DNA of 64,000 nucleotides from Acinetobacter colistiniresistens (GTDB lineage Bacteria > Pseudomonadota > Gammaproteobacteria > Pseudomonadales > Moraxellaceae): contig NZ_KE340379.1 of assembly GCF_000413935.1 (NCBI RefSeq), forward strand, positions 84,248 to 148,247, in the 5' to 3' direction. The translations under genes were made by a program, and so were the position numbers. Shown here one piece after another: positions 45,216 to 56,073 of this stretch. The notes beneath the pieces are model-generated. The model saw only the letters and a program-made list of their open reading frames with translations. It did no database searches and was not told the origin of the DNA. Numbering within the stretch: position 1 is the stretch's first letter; each line of letters starts with the position of its first letter.

Positions 45216-47378
45216 TTAGTATTTAAACTTGAGTGCAACGGTGTAGTTTGCTGGCTCACCATAAAAGGATTGACCATCGGTAAAGCTATTTAGATATTTT
45301 TTATTGGTCACATTGTCGGCATTGGCTTGAATGCTGAAACGCGGGTTAACTTCATAGCTTGCCATTAAATTGATCAGTGCATAATCGCTTTGTTGAAGAT
45401 AAGTGGCATAGGTAGGGTCTAAACGACTGATTTTACTTTGCCATTTTAAACCGGCACCAACTTTCAGTTTTGGTAACTGTGTTGGAGAGTAGGTGGTGAG
45501 GAGGTTAAAGCTTTGTGTCGGGTTGTAGGTTCTGGCTGCACCGCCATTTTTTAAATCTTGTAAGCTAAATTGAGTGTAACCCAGAGAAACATTGACTTGA
45601 TCGGTTAACTGACCAGCCAAACCAACTTCTACACCCTGTGAGCGTAGGTCGCTGATTGCGACTTTACGGTTAAGTGGATTGCCATCCGTAGCGCGTAGCG
45701 GATAGTTATTTTCTTCCGTTCTGAAAATGGCCAGTGTTCCCGTTAACTTGTCATCTAGCCATGAGCTTTTGAATCCAAGTTCGTAACTTTTTCCTTTGAT
45801 TGGATCTGCGACTTTGCCCGTCGCTTCATCAACTGAGGTCTGTGGTCTAAAAATAGAGGTATAACTCATATAACCTGTATATTCAGGAGTGAAGTTATAG
45901 GTAAGGCCTGCATAAGGTGAAACTTTACTTTCACTATAATTCATTGGTGCATTATAGCTTGAGCCTTCACTTTTGGCCTGAACATAGTTTGCGCCTAAGG
46001 TTAATTTGAGGTCGTCATTCAGATGAAGGCGTGTGGCTGCATAAACCGATTGGTTGCGTTGCGTATAGTCAGCTGTTTGAGAAAAATTAGACCAACTTAC
46101 GCTGCTGGGTGTCCAACTCGCCCAATCGGTTGTATAGGGGCTATTGTCAACATAGCTGATATTGCTATCCAGAAGTGTTCCTTTTTTCTCATGGTCATTT
46201 TGATGACTTTTGGAGAAGGTATAGCCAACAATTGCTTCATGTTCGCGATTGAATAGGTCGAATTTACCTTGCAAATTAAAATCGGCGGTATGTAGTTTAT
46301 TGTTTTCCAGAAAGCCACTTGGAGTGAGTGAAATACCTGAACCATCTGCTTTAGGGTAGCCATAATAGTAGAGTAGCTGGCTTTGGCGATCTTTTTCGTT
46401 ATAGTTATAGCTTAGATTGGCAGACCATGTTTCTAAGAATTTTTGCTTTAACTCAATGAAGGCATTGCGTGACGTGTTGTCCCAGTAAGCCCAATCTGGA
46501 TTTGGGTTATAAGAGCGGTCATAACTGATTTGTTTGCCTGAAGCATCCATGAGCGGGAGCGCACCCCAATTGTTGGCATTAGGCTTGTTTTTTTCTTGAC
46601 TGGCGCCGATGGTCAATAGTGTCTGGTCCGTAATATCAGCTTCTATAACCCCTGCAATCCCATTTTTCTCAGATGAATAACGGTCTAAATAGGAATGACC
46701 TGTTTGCTCGAATCCAGACAGACGGCCACGAATATTTGAAGAGAGGCTGCCAGAGACATCGGCCTCGTAGCGTTGGGTATCCCATGAACCATAGCTTAAA
46801 CCTGCATTGGCTTGGAATTCTTTGGTTGGGCGTTTGCGAATATAGTTGATGGTCGCACTTGGATCACCAAATGCATTGGTCAGTGCATCTGCACCTTTGA
46901 TGACTTCTATGCGGTCATAGAAGTAACTATCTGGATTGGTGTCATTATAGTTCCAGCCACTCGCAGGAAATCCAACCCCATCGACCAAAATATTTGAAAT
47001 TTCGAAACCCCGTGCCATATACACTGAGCGGTCAGTTTCGGCAGAGTTGACGATAACACCAGGCGTGTTATTTAAAATATCTCTAGAGCTGGTTAAGCCA
47101 AAATCTTCAATTTGTTGACGTGTCACCACATTAATGGTTTGAGGTGTTTCTTTGGCTTCAATATTGAGTTTAGTGGCGCTGGCGCTGTTTTTAATCTTGT
47201 ATGCCTGAGTTTTTTCACTATTATCATCGTCATGTGTAGCTTGCACTTTGATGCTTGGGAGTTGTTGTGATCCCTCGTCTAGCGCATGACTATATGAGCT
47301 AATGGAGATTAATCCTGAGATTGCCAAAAAGAGAGGGGTACGTTTAAAAAAGGGGGAGAGGCCCATGTTTACAACCAT
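45216..47378 (-). CDS. TonB-dependent siderophore receptor, FhuE-like
   Basis: This 720-residue outer-membrane receptor has a signal peptide ending near SYSHA. The plug domain (TPQTINVVTRQQIEDFGLTS, NNTPGV, YMARGFEISNILVDGVGFPA, DRIEVIKGADAL) leads into a 22-strand barrel ending with an aromatic residue (ALKFKY). The plug and barrel motifs fit the FhuE/FpvB branch, receptors for hydroxamate siderophores such as coprogen; the actual ligand is unknown. A start at 47366 (MGLSPFF) is an alternative. An AT-rich Fur-box-like region lies upstream. Confidence 0.88.
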   Translation of the reverse strand: MVVNMGLSPFFKRTPLFLAISGLISISSYSHALDEGSQQLPSIKVQATHDDDNSEKTQAYKIKNSASATKLNIEAKETPQTINVVTRQQIEDFGLTSSRDILNNTPGVIVNSAETDRSVYMARGFEISNILVDGVGFPASGWNYNDTNPDSYFYDRIEVIKGADALTNAFGDPSATINYIRKRPTKEFQANAGLSYGSWDTQRYEADVSGSLSSNIRGRLSGFEQTGHSYLDRYSSEKNGIAGVIEADITDQTLLTIGASQEKNKPNANNWGALPLMDASGKQISYDRSYNPNPDWAYWDNTSRNAFIELKQKFLETWSANLSYNYNEKDRQSQLLYYYGYPKADGSGISLTPSGFLENNKLHTADFNLQGKFDLFNREHEAIVGYTFSKSHQNDHEKKGTLLDSNISYVDNSPYTTDWASWTPSSVSWSNFSQTADYTQRNQSVYAATRLHLNDDLKLTLGANYVQAKSEGSSYNAPMNYSESKVSPYAGLTYNFTPEYTGYMSYTSIFRPQTSVDEATGKVADPIKGKSYELGFKSSWLDDKLTGTLAIFRTEENNYPLRATDGNPLNRKVAISDLRSQGVEVGLAGQLTDQVNVSLGYTQFSLQDLKNGGAARTYNPTQSFNLLTTYSPTQLPKLKVGAGLKWQSKISRLDPTYATYLQQSDYALINLMASYEVNPRFSIQANADNVTNKKYLNSFTDGQSFYGEPANYTVALKFKY

Positions 47379-47390
47379 GTAAATGAGAAA

Positions 47391-47414
47391 TATTATTATT
47401 ACAATTATTATTAA
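47391..47414 (-). promoter_or_regulatory. Fur-box-like sequence upstream of the TonB receptor
   Basis: On the - strand AATAATTGTAATAATAATA shares about 13 of 19 positions with the Fur consensus, and the surrounding bases continue the NATWAT-type pattern. It lies just upstream of the start codon. AT-richness makes chance matches likely, so this is tentative. Confidence 0.4.
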
Positions 47415-47507
47415 TGTTTATTGAGTTTGCAATTTATTTCACTGTGGGGTTGATGGGAATAGTTGTATTGATAGGCGAATTTAATAGAATTTTTCGAAGA
47501 GGCGACA

Positions 47508-47540
47508 ATAAAAAAGGCCGCCGAAGCGACCTTTTTTATA
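47508..47540. terminator. Terminator downstream of pckG
   Basis: AAAAAAGGCCGC-CGAA-GCGACCTTTTTT forms a stem with one mismatch, flanked by A and T runs. Confidence 0.7.
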
Positions 47541-47583
47541 ATCTCCCTGAGTCCCTCTTTAATAAAGAGGGGAATTAAGGTGA

Positions 47584-49413
47584 TTAAGCAGATTTAACAG
47601 CTGCTAATAATTCATTTTGACGATCTTTAAGCGCTTGAGGTAAGCGAGCACCAAGTTTAGTAAATAGCTCAGTGTGGCTTTCAAGCTCTTTGATCCATTG
47701 ATCTTTGTCTTGAGCAGTAACAGTGTTGAATTGCTCTTTAGAGAAATCAATACCAGTCCAGTTCAATTGTTCGTAAGTTGGAACATAGCCAATTGGTGTT
47801 TCAGTTGCTTCTGCACGACCTTCACAACGATCAATGATCCACTCAAGAACACGCATGTTTTGACCGAAACCAGGCCATACGAAGTTACCTTCGGCATCAC
47901 GACGGAACCAGTTTACGTTGAAGATTTTTGGTAATTTATTACCCGCAGCTTCAGCTTTCGCGCCGACTTTTTTGCCCATGTCTAACCAGTGACCGAAGTA
48001 ATCAGCCATGTTGTAGCCCGCAAATGGAAGCATTGCGAATGGGTCACGACGAACGATACCTTGTTGGCCAACAGCCGCAGCAGTAGTTTCAGAACCCATG
48101 GTTGCAGCTTTATAAACGCCATCCACCCAGTCAAATGCTTCAGAAACTAAAGGCACTGTGTCTGCACGACGACCGCCAAAGATGAATGCAGAGATTGGTA
48201 CACCTGCTGGATTTTCCCAGTCAGCATCAATCGAAGGGCATTGACCCGCAGAAACAGTAAAGCGTGAGTTTGGATGCGCTGCTTTTTCGCCTTCAACGTA
48301 AGGTTGACCTTTCCAAGTAATCAGGTCTGCTGGAACTTCTTTAGTTAGACCTTCCCACCATACTTCGCCGTCTTTGGTTACAGCAACGTTGGTATAAATC
48401 ACATCTTTATGCATCGTTGCGATACAGTTCGGGTTAGTCTTGGTATTTGTACCAGGCGCAACACCGAAGAAACCAGCTTCTGGGTTGATGGCATATAAGC
48501 GACCATCTTCACCTGGTTTGATCCAAGCAATATCGTCACCTACAGTCTCGATCTTCCAGCCTTCGTAGCCTGCTGGTGGAATCAACATTGCAAAGTTGGT
48601 TTTACCACAAGCAGAAGGGAATGCTGCTGCGATGTAGTGTTTTTCACCTTGTGGGTTGGTCACGCCTAAAATAAGCATGTGTTCAGCTAACCAGCCTTGC
48701 TCACGACCCATTGCAGACGCAATACGTAATGCCAAGCATTTTTTGCCTAGTAGTGCATTACCGCCGTAGCCAGAACCGTAAGACCAGATTTCACGTGTTT
48801 CTGGGTAGTGAACGATATATTTTTCATTATTACATGGCCAAGCAACATCTTTCTCGCCATCTTTAAGCGGTGCAGCAACAGTGTGTACACATGGGATAAA
48901 CTCGCCATCGGTGCCTAACACGTCATAAACTGCTTTGCCCATACGTGCCATTTTTGTCATGCTGACGGCAACGTAAGGAGAATCTGTTAACTCAATACCG
49001 ATATGAGCAATGTGGCTTCCTAAAGGACCCATCGAGAAGGGAACCACATACATGGTACGGCCTTCCATTGCACCGTCAAATAATCCATTTAATTTTGCAC
49101 GCATCTCAGCAGGAGCAACCCAGTTATTGGTTGCGCCAGCATCTTCTTGATTTTGAGAGCAGATATAAGTGCGATCTTCAACACGAGCAACGTCAGAAGG
49201 GTCAGAATTTGCAAGATAAGAACCAGGATGTTTTTCTTGGTTGAGTTTCTGCATGGTGCCGTTAGCGATCATCAAGTCCATAAGACGTTGATATTCTTCT
49301 TCGCTGCCGTCACACCATTCGATTTTTGCTGGTTTGGTTAATTTTGCAATTTCTTCCACCCATGCAATTAGCTTAGGGTGACGAACGAATTCTGGTGCGT
49401 TCACTTGGGTCAT
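47584..49413 (-). CDS. pckG: Phosphoenolpyruvate carboxykinase (GTP)
   Basis: This 609-residue GTP-type PEPCK has the kinase loop [18 protein letters not shown] (about residues 268-285, with the reactive Cys), [20 protein letters not shown] (metal/oxaloacetate region), [19 protein letters not shown] and [20 protein letters not shown]. It converts oxaloacetate to PEP at the start of gluconeogenesis, consistent with growth on organic acids. It is transcribed alone. Confidence 0.96.
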   Translation of the reverse strand: MTQVNAPEFVRHPKLIAWVEEIAKLTKPAKIEWCDGSEEEYQRLMDLMIANGTMQKLNQEKHPGSYLANSDPSDVARVEDRTYICSQNQEDAGATNNWVAPAEMRAKLNGLFDGAMEGRTMYVVPFSMGPLGSHIAHIGIELTDSPYVAVSMTKMARMGKAVYDVLGTDGEFIPCVHTVAAPLKDGEKDVAWPCNNEKYIVHYPETREIWSYGSGYGGNALLGKKCLALRIASAMGREQGWLAEHMLILGVTNPQGEKHYIAAAFPSACGKTNFAMLIPPAGYEGWKIETVGDDIAWIKPGEDGRLYAINPEAGFFGVAPGTNTKTNPNCIATMHKDVIYTNVAVTKDGEVWWEGLTKEVPADLITWKGQPYVEGEKAAHPNSRFTVSAGQCPSIDADWENPAGVPISAFIFGGRRADTVPLVSEAFDWVDGVYKAATMGSETTAAAVGQQGIVRRDPFAMLPFAGYNMADYFGHWLDMGKKVGAKAEAAGNKLPKIFNVNWFRRDAEGNFVWPGFGQNMRVLEWIIDRCEGRAEATETPIGYVPTYEQLNWTGIDFSKEQFNTVTAQDKDQWIKELESHTELFTKLGARLPQALKDRQNELLAAVKSA

Positions 49414-49805
49414 GGTGATGCCTTTTTAAAGTGTGTACAACGTACAAGTTCTATCTACTGGATGGCAGTAAGACAGAGGAAGTAAAAAAAGTGGCTGTAT
49501 TAAAGCATAAAATCATAAAAAATATAAGACTAAAGAATGGGTGGGGGGATTGAGGTGCTTAGGGGGTATTCCTTTTATTTTATTGTTTTTAAATGACTTT
49601 ATTATTTTATATTTTGGTATTTTGTTTATTTATATATGTTATTTTTGTTATAAATCATATTTTAAAACAATGATTTAATTTATTTTTTGCTTTTTTGAGA
49701 ATTGTTATTGATTATATGAATGAAGCTCATTCAAAATTTACATAAACAAGCTTTTATTTGTTGATTTTGTAAACAAAAATATGATTATTCTCGCCCTTAA
49801 GGTGG
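49414..49805. other. AT-rich divergent promoter region between pckG and the lipid-kinase gene
   Basis: No gene or RNA is evident. The DNA from 49560 to 49790 is extremely AT-rich (long T and A runs) and presumably holds both divergent promoters. Confidence 0.55.
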
Positions 49806-50750
49806 ATGTTAATGACTCAGAATTTACAGCCTTTATCTATTATTTATAATCAAAAATCAGGTTTTCATGCAGCGCAGCAGGATGAAGAATATGAGCGTCT
49901 CATGACCTTCTGGACGCAATATGGATTCGAAATCCAGGTATTTGAGTTAAATCAGCAGGTCAACTTTGATGAGATGATGCAAGATGTTTTACTTCGGCAT
50001 CGACAGGCTGATTTTCGTGGTGTTGTGGTTGCTGCAGGTGGGGATGGGACTCTGAATGCGGTTGCCAAGAAGCTAATTCATACCGATATCCCGATGGGAA
50101 TTATACCGTTGGGAACGTTTAATTATGTGGCTCGGGCATTAAACATCCCCATTGATGTTGCTCAAGCGGCAGAGGTGATCGCAACGGGGAAAATACAAGA
50201 TGTTCATGTGGCAGCGATCAATGACCAGATTTATTTGAATAATGCGAGTTTGGGGCTCTATCCTTTATTTATTAAGAAACGTGAACTTTATAATCAACGG
50301 TTAGGGCGTTTTCCCTTAAATGCCTATACATCGGGTTTAGATGTATTGCTGCGTGAATATAAGTCATTGAAATTAGCTGTCACTGTAGATGGTCAAAAAT
50401 ATCCAGTTGCGACCCCATTGATTTTCTTTGGTAATAATCAACTGCAGCTCAGTGATATGAAATTAAGAATTGCGAAATGTGCGGCAGATGGCAAACTGGC
50501 AGGTGTTGTCGTTGCGAAAAGTGATCGTCTCAGTTTATTGAAAATGTTATGGAAACTCATTCAGGGCAAAATTGATCAAGCTGCTGATGTGTATTCATTT
50601 TGTGCCGAGCATATACAGGTTGACTGTAAAAAGCCAAAATTAACGGTAGCTGTAGATGGAGAGCTTATGGAAATGCAAACCCCATTAAAATTTTCAGTTG
50701 AAAAATCTGCATTAAAAGTGATGGTTCCTAATGCTATTACATCTGTCTGA
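49806..50750 (+). CDS. Diacylglycerol-kinase-family lipid kinase (YegS/DagK-like)
   Basis: This 314-residue protein has the DAGK catalytic pattern: SIIYNQKSGFHAAQQDEEYE at the N-terminus, GVVVAAGGDGTLNAVAKKLI (GGDGT nucleotide loop, about residues 76-95) and IPLGTFNYVARALNIP, followed by the C-terminal beta domain (LTVAVDGELMEMQTPLKFSV). Such enzymes phosphorylate diacylglycerol or related lipids. A second ATG at 49812 is also possible. The 3' end overlaps the next gene by 20 bases. Confidence 0.82.
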   Translation: MLMTQNLQPLSIIYNQKSGFHAAQQDEEYERLMTFWTQYGFEIQVFELNQQVNFDEMMQDVLLRHRQADFRGVVVAAGGDGTLNAVAKKLIHTDIPMGIIPLGTFNYVARALNIPIDVAQAAEVIATGKIQDVHVAAINDQIYLNNASLGLYPLFIKKRELYNQRLGRFPLNAYTSGLDVLLREYKSLKLAVTVDGQKYPVATPLIFFGNNQLQLSDMKLRIAKCAADGKLAGVVVAKSDRLSLLKMLWKLIQGKIDQAADVYSFCAEHIQVDCKKPKLTVAVDGELMEMQTPLKFSVEKSALKVMVPNAITSV

Positions 50751-51492
50751 CCTACATTTTGGAACGGAACGCGAAGTTTGTATTCAGGCGATCAAGCGGT
50801 TTTGTTTAGAGCATCAGCCAGAAGCTGTGGTTGTCAGTGGTGATCTCACCCAACGTGCACGTTTTAAGCAATTCTATGCATGTCGTCAATTTTTAGATGC
50901 CTTGTCGATTCCTTATCTGGTGGTTCCTGGCAATCATGATATTCCACTCTTCCATATCTGGAACCGTTTTTTCTCGCCCTTTGTTCGTTATCAGGCGTTC
51001 TTTGGTCGCTTGGAAACCACATTGGAAACAGAGCATTTTTATATTGTAGGGATGAATAGCATTCGCCGTAGATACCATACGCGTGGACATATTTCGCTGG
51101 AGCAAATCCACGAAACTGACGAAAAGCTAAACAATGCTCCGCCAAATAAACTTAAGTTGGTGACCTTCCATCAGCCTTTTTATACTTTTCCCAATCAGCA
51201 TGGGGATAAGGACTGTCCTGTACTTGCGAAAATTGCATTAAAGCGCTGGGGGGAACGGGGCTTATCAGGTTTATTGCATGGGCATCTACATAACGTAGCC
51301 GTGCATGATTTAAATCAGATTTTTCAGTTGGGATTTAATCATCCGATTTTAGATATCCATGCAGGTACAGCAACTTCGAATCGATTACGTTTTGGATTAA
51401 CCAATAGTTTTAATGTGATTTTGAAGGATGGAACGGTGGAACATTATTGGTTAGATGAACAAGAGAGGCTTTTTAAGCCTTCCAGATTCTAG
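50731..51492 (+). CDS. Calcineurin-type metallophosphoesterase
   Basis: This 253-residue protein has all metal-binding blocks of the family: LLHLSDLHFGTERE (DxH, residues 2-15), VVVSGDLTQRARF (GDxxxR), LVVPGNHDIPLF (GNHD), VTFHQPFY and LLHGHLHNVAVH (GHxH). The overall type resembles CpdA-like phosphodiesterases, but the substrate is unknown. It overlaps the lipid-kinase gene by 20 bases, which implies translational coupling and perhaps a shared lipid or nucleotide pathway. Confidence 0.85.
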   Translation: MLLHLSDLHFGTEREVCIQAIKRFCLEHQPEAVVVSGDLTQRARFKQFYACRQFLDALSIPYLVVPGNHDIPLFHIWNRFFSPFVRYQAFFGRLETTLETEHFYIVGMNSIRRRYHTRGHISLEQIHETDEKLNNAPPNKLKLVTFHQPFYTFPNQHGDKDCPVLAKIALKRWGERGLSGLLHGHLHNVAVHDLNQIFQLGFNHPILDIHAGTATSNRLRFGLTNSFNVILKDGTVEHYWLDEQERLFKPSRF

Positions 51493-51659
51493 CCGTATTA
51501 AAGGCTTTATAATTGATAAGATTTTTATATTGAAATAAAAATATAATTATTAATTTCTTAACAGTTTGTTTTGTTTGAACTTTTATTGATTTTGAAATAT
51601 ATTCAAGGCTCTTAAATTTTAAGAAAATAAAAATATTTAATTTAATGAAGGATGGGGAA

Positions 51660-53219
51660 ATGAAAAAAAAGCAAAGTCAGAGTGACTCTTTAATTCCATA
51701 TAAAGTGTTAAATAATCATATAGGATATGAGCTGTTTGATTTGAATAAGGTGAATCTTTTTGAGCAAGCTGCAATTCAATTAAATAACATACTTATTGAT
51801 AAAAAAACGAATATAAATATTGGGGTGAATAGTGAAAAACCAGTTGGTTTCATTGATCATGATATCGCTGGAAATATTACAAAGAGTTACGACGGAGGCT
51901 ATTTTTTTAGCTTTTTGAATACAGCTTTGCATAAGGTCGTATCAAAGGCTTATAGCCTTTTTGATGCTGATTTTTTTAAAACTTTAGATGCTATGTCTAT
52001 TGATCAGTTTAAGGGGAATAGTGGAGATAACATTTATTATGTCAATCACTCTTCTGATTTTGTACAAGAGTATAGTACTGAATATTATGAAATATTTGGG
52101 GATGTCTGGGTTGATAATAGCTACTATGAATCACAATGGGTCGAGAGTGGCTATGAACATCAAAACCTGATTGTTGATGGATATAATGAATCTATATGGG
52201 TTGAAAGTGGATATTACGATCAAGTTGAGGTAGTGGAGGGGCGTACAGAGCAAGTTTTAGTGGAGCAAGGTTATTTTGAAACACAAAAAGTTTATAAAGA
52301 TCAAGCTGGAAAGGTTTATATAGATGACAATTCACCTAGCGGTCATTATTATCAATATTTGGCTCAATATTATGATGCTAAAACAAAGACTTGGCAGGAT
52401 GGGTACGCGTTAGATTGGATTGAGTCGAAAACTGTTTGGATTGACACCAGTTATTATCAAGAACAATGGATTGAGACCAATCATTATCAAAAAACAATAT
52501 GGGTTGATACAAGTCACTATGAGGATCAATGGGTCGATACAAGTCATTATGAAAAGGAATGGATTGACACCAGTGGTTATGAAAATATTTTAATAAGCAG
52601 TGGCTATTGGGAAAATCAAATAGTTGAATTAGGCTATCGGGATGTAGATTTCGGTGGACACGATAAGATATTTAGTTCTGTAAGCTATAATTTAAGTGAC
52701 GATTTTGCTGAAATAAATGTTTTAGGATCGGAACAGCAATACCTTCAAAGTGGTAAATATGTTGAGGATCTAGAGCTAATTGGGTATGCAAATCTCAATG
52801 CCACGGGCAATGGATTAGATAATCTGATTACAGGCAATGCTGGAAATAATAGTCTAGATGGTCGTGGTGGTCACGACACCTATGTTGGAGGCATTGGTTC
52901 AGATACGGTGGTTTATACCCTATTGAATTGTAGCGATGGGCTTGTGGATCGCTGGCAAGATTTTCATGTTGGTAATGTCTGGACAGATTCACAAGCGGAC
53001 AAGATTGATCTCAGTCAATTATTGACAGATTATGCTGGAGACGGCTCGGTTACCTCTCTGGAAAAATTCATTCATGTGAATCAAGAGGGTGATAATACGA
53101 TCGTTAGTATTGATCGAGATGGTGAAGCCTCTGTTGAGAACAGTGTTCATTTGGTAGCACTCAACAATGTCAACACAACATTGAGTGAATTATTGGGTAA
53201 TCATCAAATTATTTTTTAA
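51660..53219 (+). CDS. Decapeptide-repeat protein with RTX-like motif and type I secretion C-terminus
   Basis: This 519-residue protein has no Sec signal. Residues 1-148 form a unique N-terminal region. Residues about 149-212 and 258-327 hold tandem repeats of about ten residues with the pattern W[VI][DE][TS][SN]xYExQ, for example WVDTSHYEDQ, WVDTSHYEKE, WIDTSGYENI. One RTX-like glycine-rich segment follows (LDNLITGNAGNNSLDGRGGH, about 386-405). The C-terminus (DKIDLSQLLTDYAG ... LVALNNVNTTLSELLGNHQI) matches the type I secretion target domain of large adhesins. I chose ATG 51660 over 51645 because GGATGGGG precedes it. No type I secretion genes are in the window. A secreted or surface adhesin is inferred; function unknown. 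Confidence 0.75.
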   Translation: MKKKQSQSDSLIPYKVLNNHIGYELFDLNKVNLFEQAAIQLNNILIDKKTNINIGVNSEKPVGFIDHDIAGNITKSYDGGYFFSFLNTALHKVVSKAYSLFDADFFKTLDAMSIDQFKGNSGDNIYYVNHSSDFVQEYSTEYYEIFGDVWVDNSYYESQWVESGYEHQNLIVDGYNESIWVESGYYDQVEVVEGRTEQVLVEQGYFETQKVYKDQAGKVYIDDNSPSGHYYQYLAQYYDAKTKTWQDGYALDWIESKTVWIDTSYYQEQWIETNHYQKTIWVDTSHYEDQWVDTSHYEKEWIDTSGYENILISSGYWENQIVELGYRDVDFGGHDKIFSSVSYNLSDDFAEINVLGSEQQYLQSGKYVEDLELIGYANLNATGNGLDNLITGNAGNNSLDGRGGHDTYVGGIGSDTVVYTLLNCSDGLVDRWQDFHVGNVWTDSQADKIDLSQLLTDYAGDGSVTSLEKFIHVNQEGDNTIVSIDRDGEASVENSVHLVALNNVNTTLSELLGNHQIIF

Positions 53220-53242
53220 ACGTCTTTTTTATCAAAATGAAG

Positions 53243-53265
53243 AGCTGTCAATGACAGCTTTTTTT
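53243..53265 (+). terminator. Terminator of the decapeptide-repeat gene
   Basis: AGCTGTCA and TGACAGCT form a near-perfect palindrome followed by seven T residues. Confidence 0.75.
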
Positions 53266-53345
53266 GTTAGCTGTAGACAATTTGTTCAATCAAAATCAGT
53301 TTGCAGAAAAAATACTAAAAAAGTCGAGTTTTTTTTCATTTCCCC

Positions 53346-53373
53346 CTTGAAGCCATTTTTTTCAACCCCACAA
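53346..53373 (+). promoter_or_regulatory. Sigma-32 heat-shock promoter of groES-groEL
   Basis: CTTGAA at 53346-53351 and CCCCACAA at 53366-53373 are separated by 14 bases, matching the RpoH consensus (CTTGAA, 13-15 bases, CCCCATNT). No CIRCE inverted repeat is seen, so heat-shock control is by RpoH. Confidence 0.8.
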
Positions 53374-53455
53374 AAGTGGCATATCAAAATTTTATGTATT
53401 GCCAAGAACTGGCGGTACACATTAATCAAAAAGACTAAGTCTGATGGAGTTAACT

Positions 53456-53746
53456 ATGAGCAACATTCGTCCATTACATGATCGTGTTGTGATTCGTCGC
53501 GTAGAAGAAGAAACTAAAACGGCTGGTGGTATTTTACTTCCAGGTTCTGCTGCTGAAAAACCATCTCAAGGTGAAGTAATCGCAGTGGGTAATGGTCAGA
53601 TCACTGACAATGGCGTTCGTGCTTTAGACGTTAAAGTTGGCGATAAAGTATTGTTTGGTACTTATGCCGGTACAACAGTAAAAGTAAGTGGTGAAGAGCT
53701 CTTGATCATGAAAGAGTCAGACATCTTAGCGGTACTTGAAGGCTAA
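53456..53746 (+). CDS. groES: Co-chaperonin GroES
   Basis: This 96-residue protein begins [20 protein letters not shown], with the mobile loop [20 protein letters not shown] and the roof region. It forms the heptameric lid for GroEL. ATG 53456 is the family start; the ATG at 53444 adds four residues. It is followed 59 bases later by groEL. Confidence 0.97.
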   Translation: MSNIRPLHDRVVIRRVEEETKTAGGILLPGSAAEKPSQGEVIAVGNGQITDNGVRALDVKVGDKVLFGTYAGTTVKVSGEELLIMKESDILAVLEG

Positions 53747-53787
53747 TCGATACCTAACTCAAATTTATTATCAGATTCAGTATTTAA

Positions 53788-55440
<1,653 letters not shown>

Positions 55441-55458
55441 TACATCTTCGTCTAGATC

Positions 55459-55490
55459 AAAAAATCCCTGCATATGCAGGGATTTTTTTA
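55459..55490. terminator. Bidirectional terminator between groEL and dgkA
   Basis: AAAAAATCCCTGCAT and ATGCAGGGATTTTTTT form a perfect palindrome with flanking A and T runs, between convergent genes. Confidence 0.92.
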
Positions 55491-55508
55491 TGTAAAAAGA
55501 TCGAATTT

Positions 55509-55883
55509 CTATCGAAATAAAATAATCATCCATGTAAAGAAGATAATGGCTAAAGAGACAAATTGTGCAGCACTGCCCATATCTTTGGCATTTTTAGACA
55601 GTGGATTTTTTTCCAAGGAAACGCGATCAACTACGGCTTCAATGGCTGAGTTAAATAGTTCTACAATAATCGCCAGTAAACAGACAGCGACCATCAGCGC
55701 TTGCTCAACTGCGGTGACAGTCAAGAAGAAACTGAGCGGGATCAAAATTACATTGAGTAATAGAATTTGTCGGAAAGCAGCTTCATAGCGAAAAGCAGCT
55801 TTAAAACCAGCAACTGAATAGCCTGTGGCATTGAGAATCCGTTTAATGCCATTTTTGCCTTTATAAGGAGAGTATTGCGTCAT
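55509..55883 (-). CDS. dgkA: Diacylglycerol kinase DgkA
   Basis: This 124-residue inner-membrane protein has three transmembrane helices. DgkA blocks are GYSVAGFKAAFRYEAAFRQI (about residues 19-38), ELFNSAIEAVVDRVSLEKNP (catalytic ExxNxAIExxVD, about 75-94) and NAKDMGSAAQFVSLAII. It recycles diacylglycerol to phosphatidic acid. I chose ATG 55883 because the upstream extension (24 residues to 55955) does not resemble the family. Confidence 0.93.
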   Translation of the reverse strand: MTQYSPYKGKNGIKRILNATGYSVAGFKAAFRYEAAFRQILLLNVILIPLSFFLTVTAVEQALMVAVCLLAIIVELFNSAIEAVVDRVSLEKNPLSKNAKDMGSAAQFVSLAIIFFTWMIILFR

Positions 55884-56073
55884 TACGATGGAGGAATTAG
55901 GGAAAGTTCTAGTATAAGAGCAAAGATGTTGCAGTAAATTGGCAATATGTCGCATGCGTGTAGCAAGAGCAGCATTTTTCGGTCATTTAATCACTACAGA
56001 GTTGTATTTATGAATTGTCAATTGGGAGTCTGCTAAGGATAATAGGCTGAGATTTATTGATGGAAGCTTCTGT

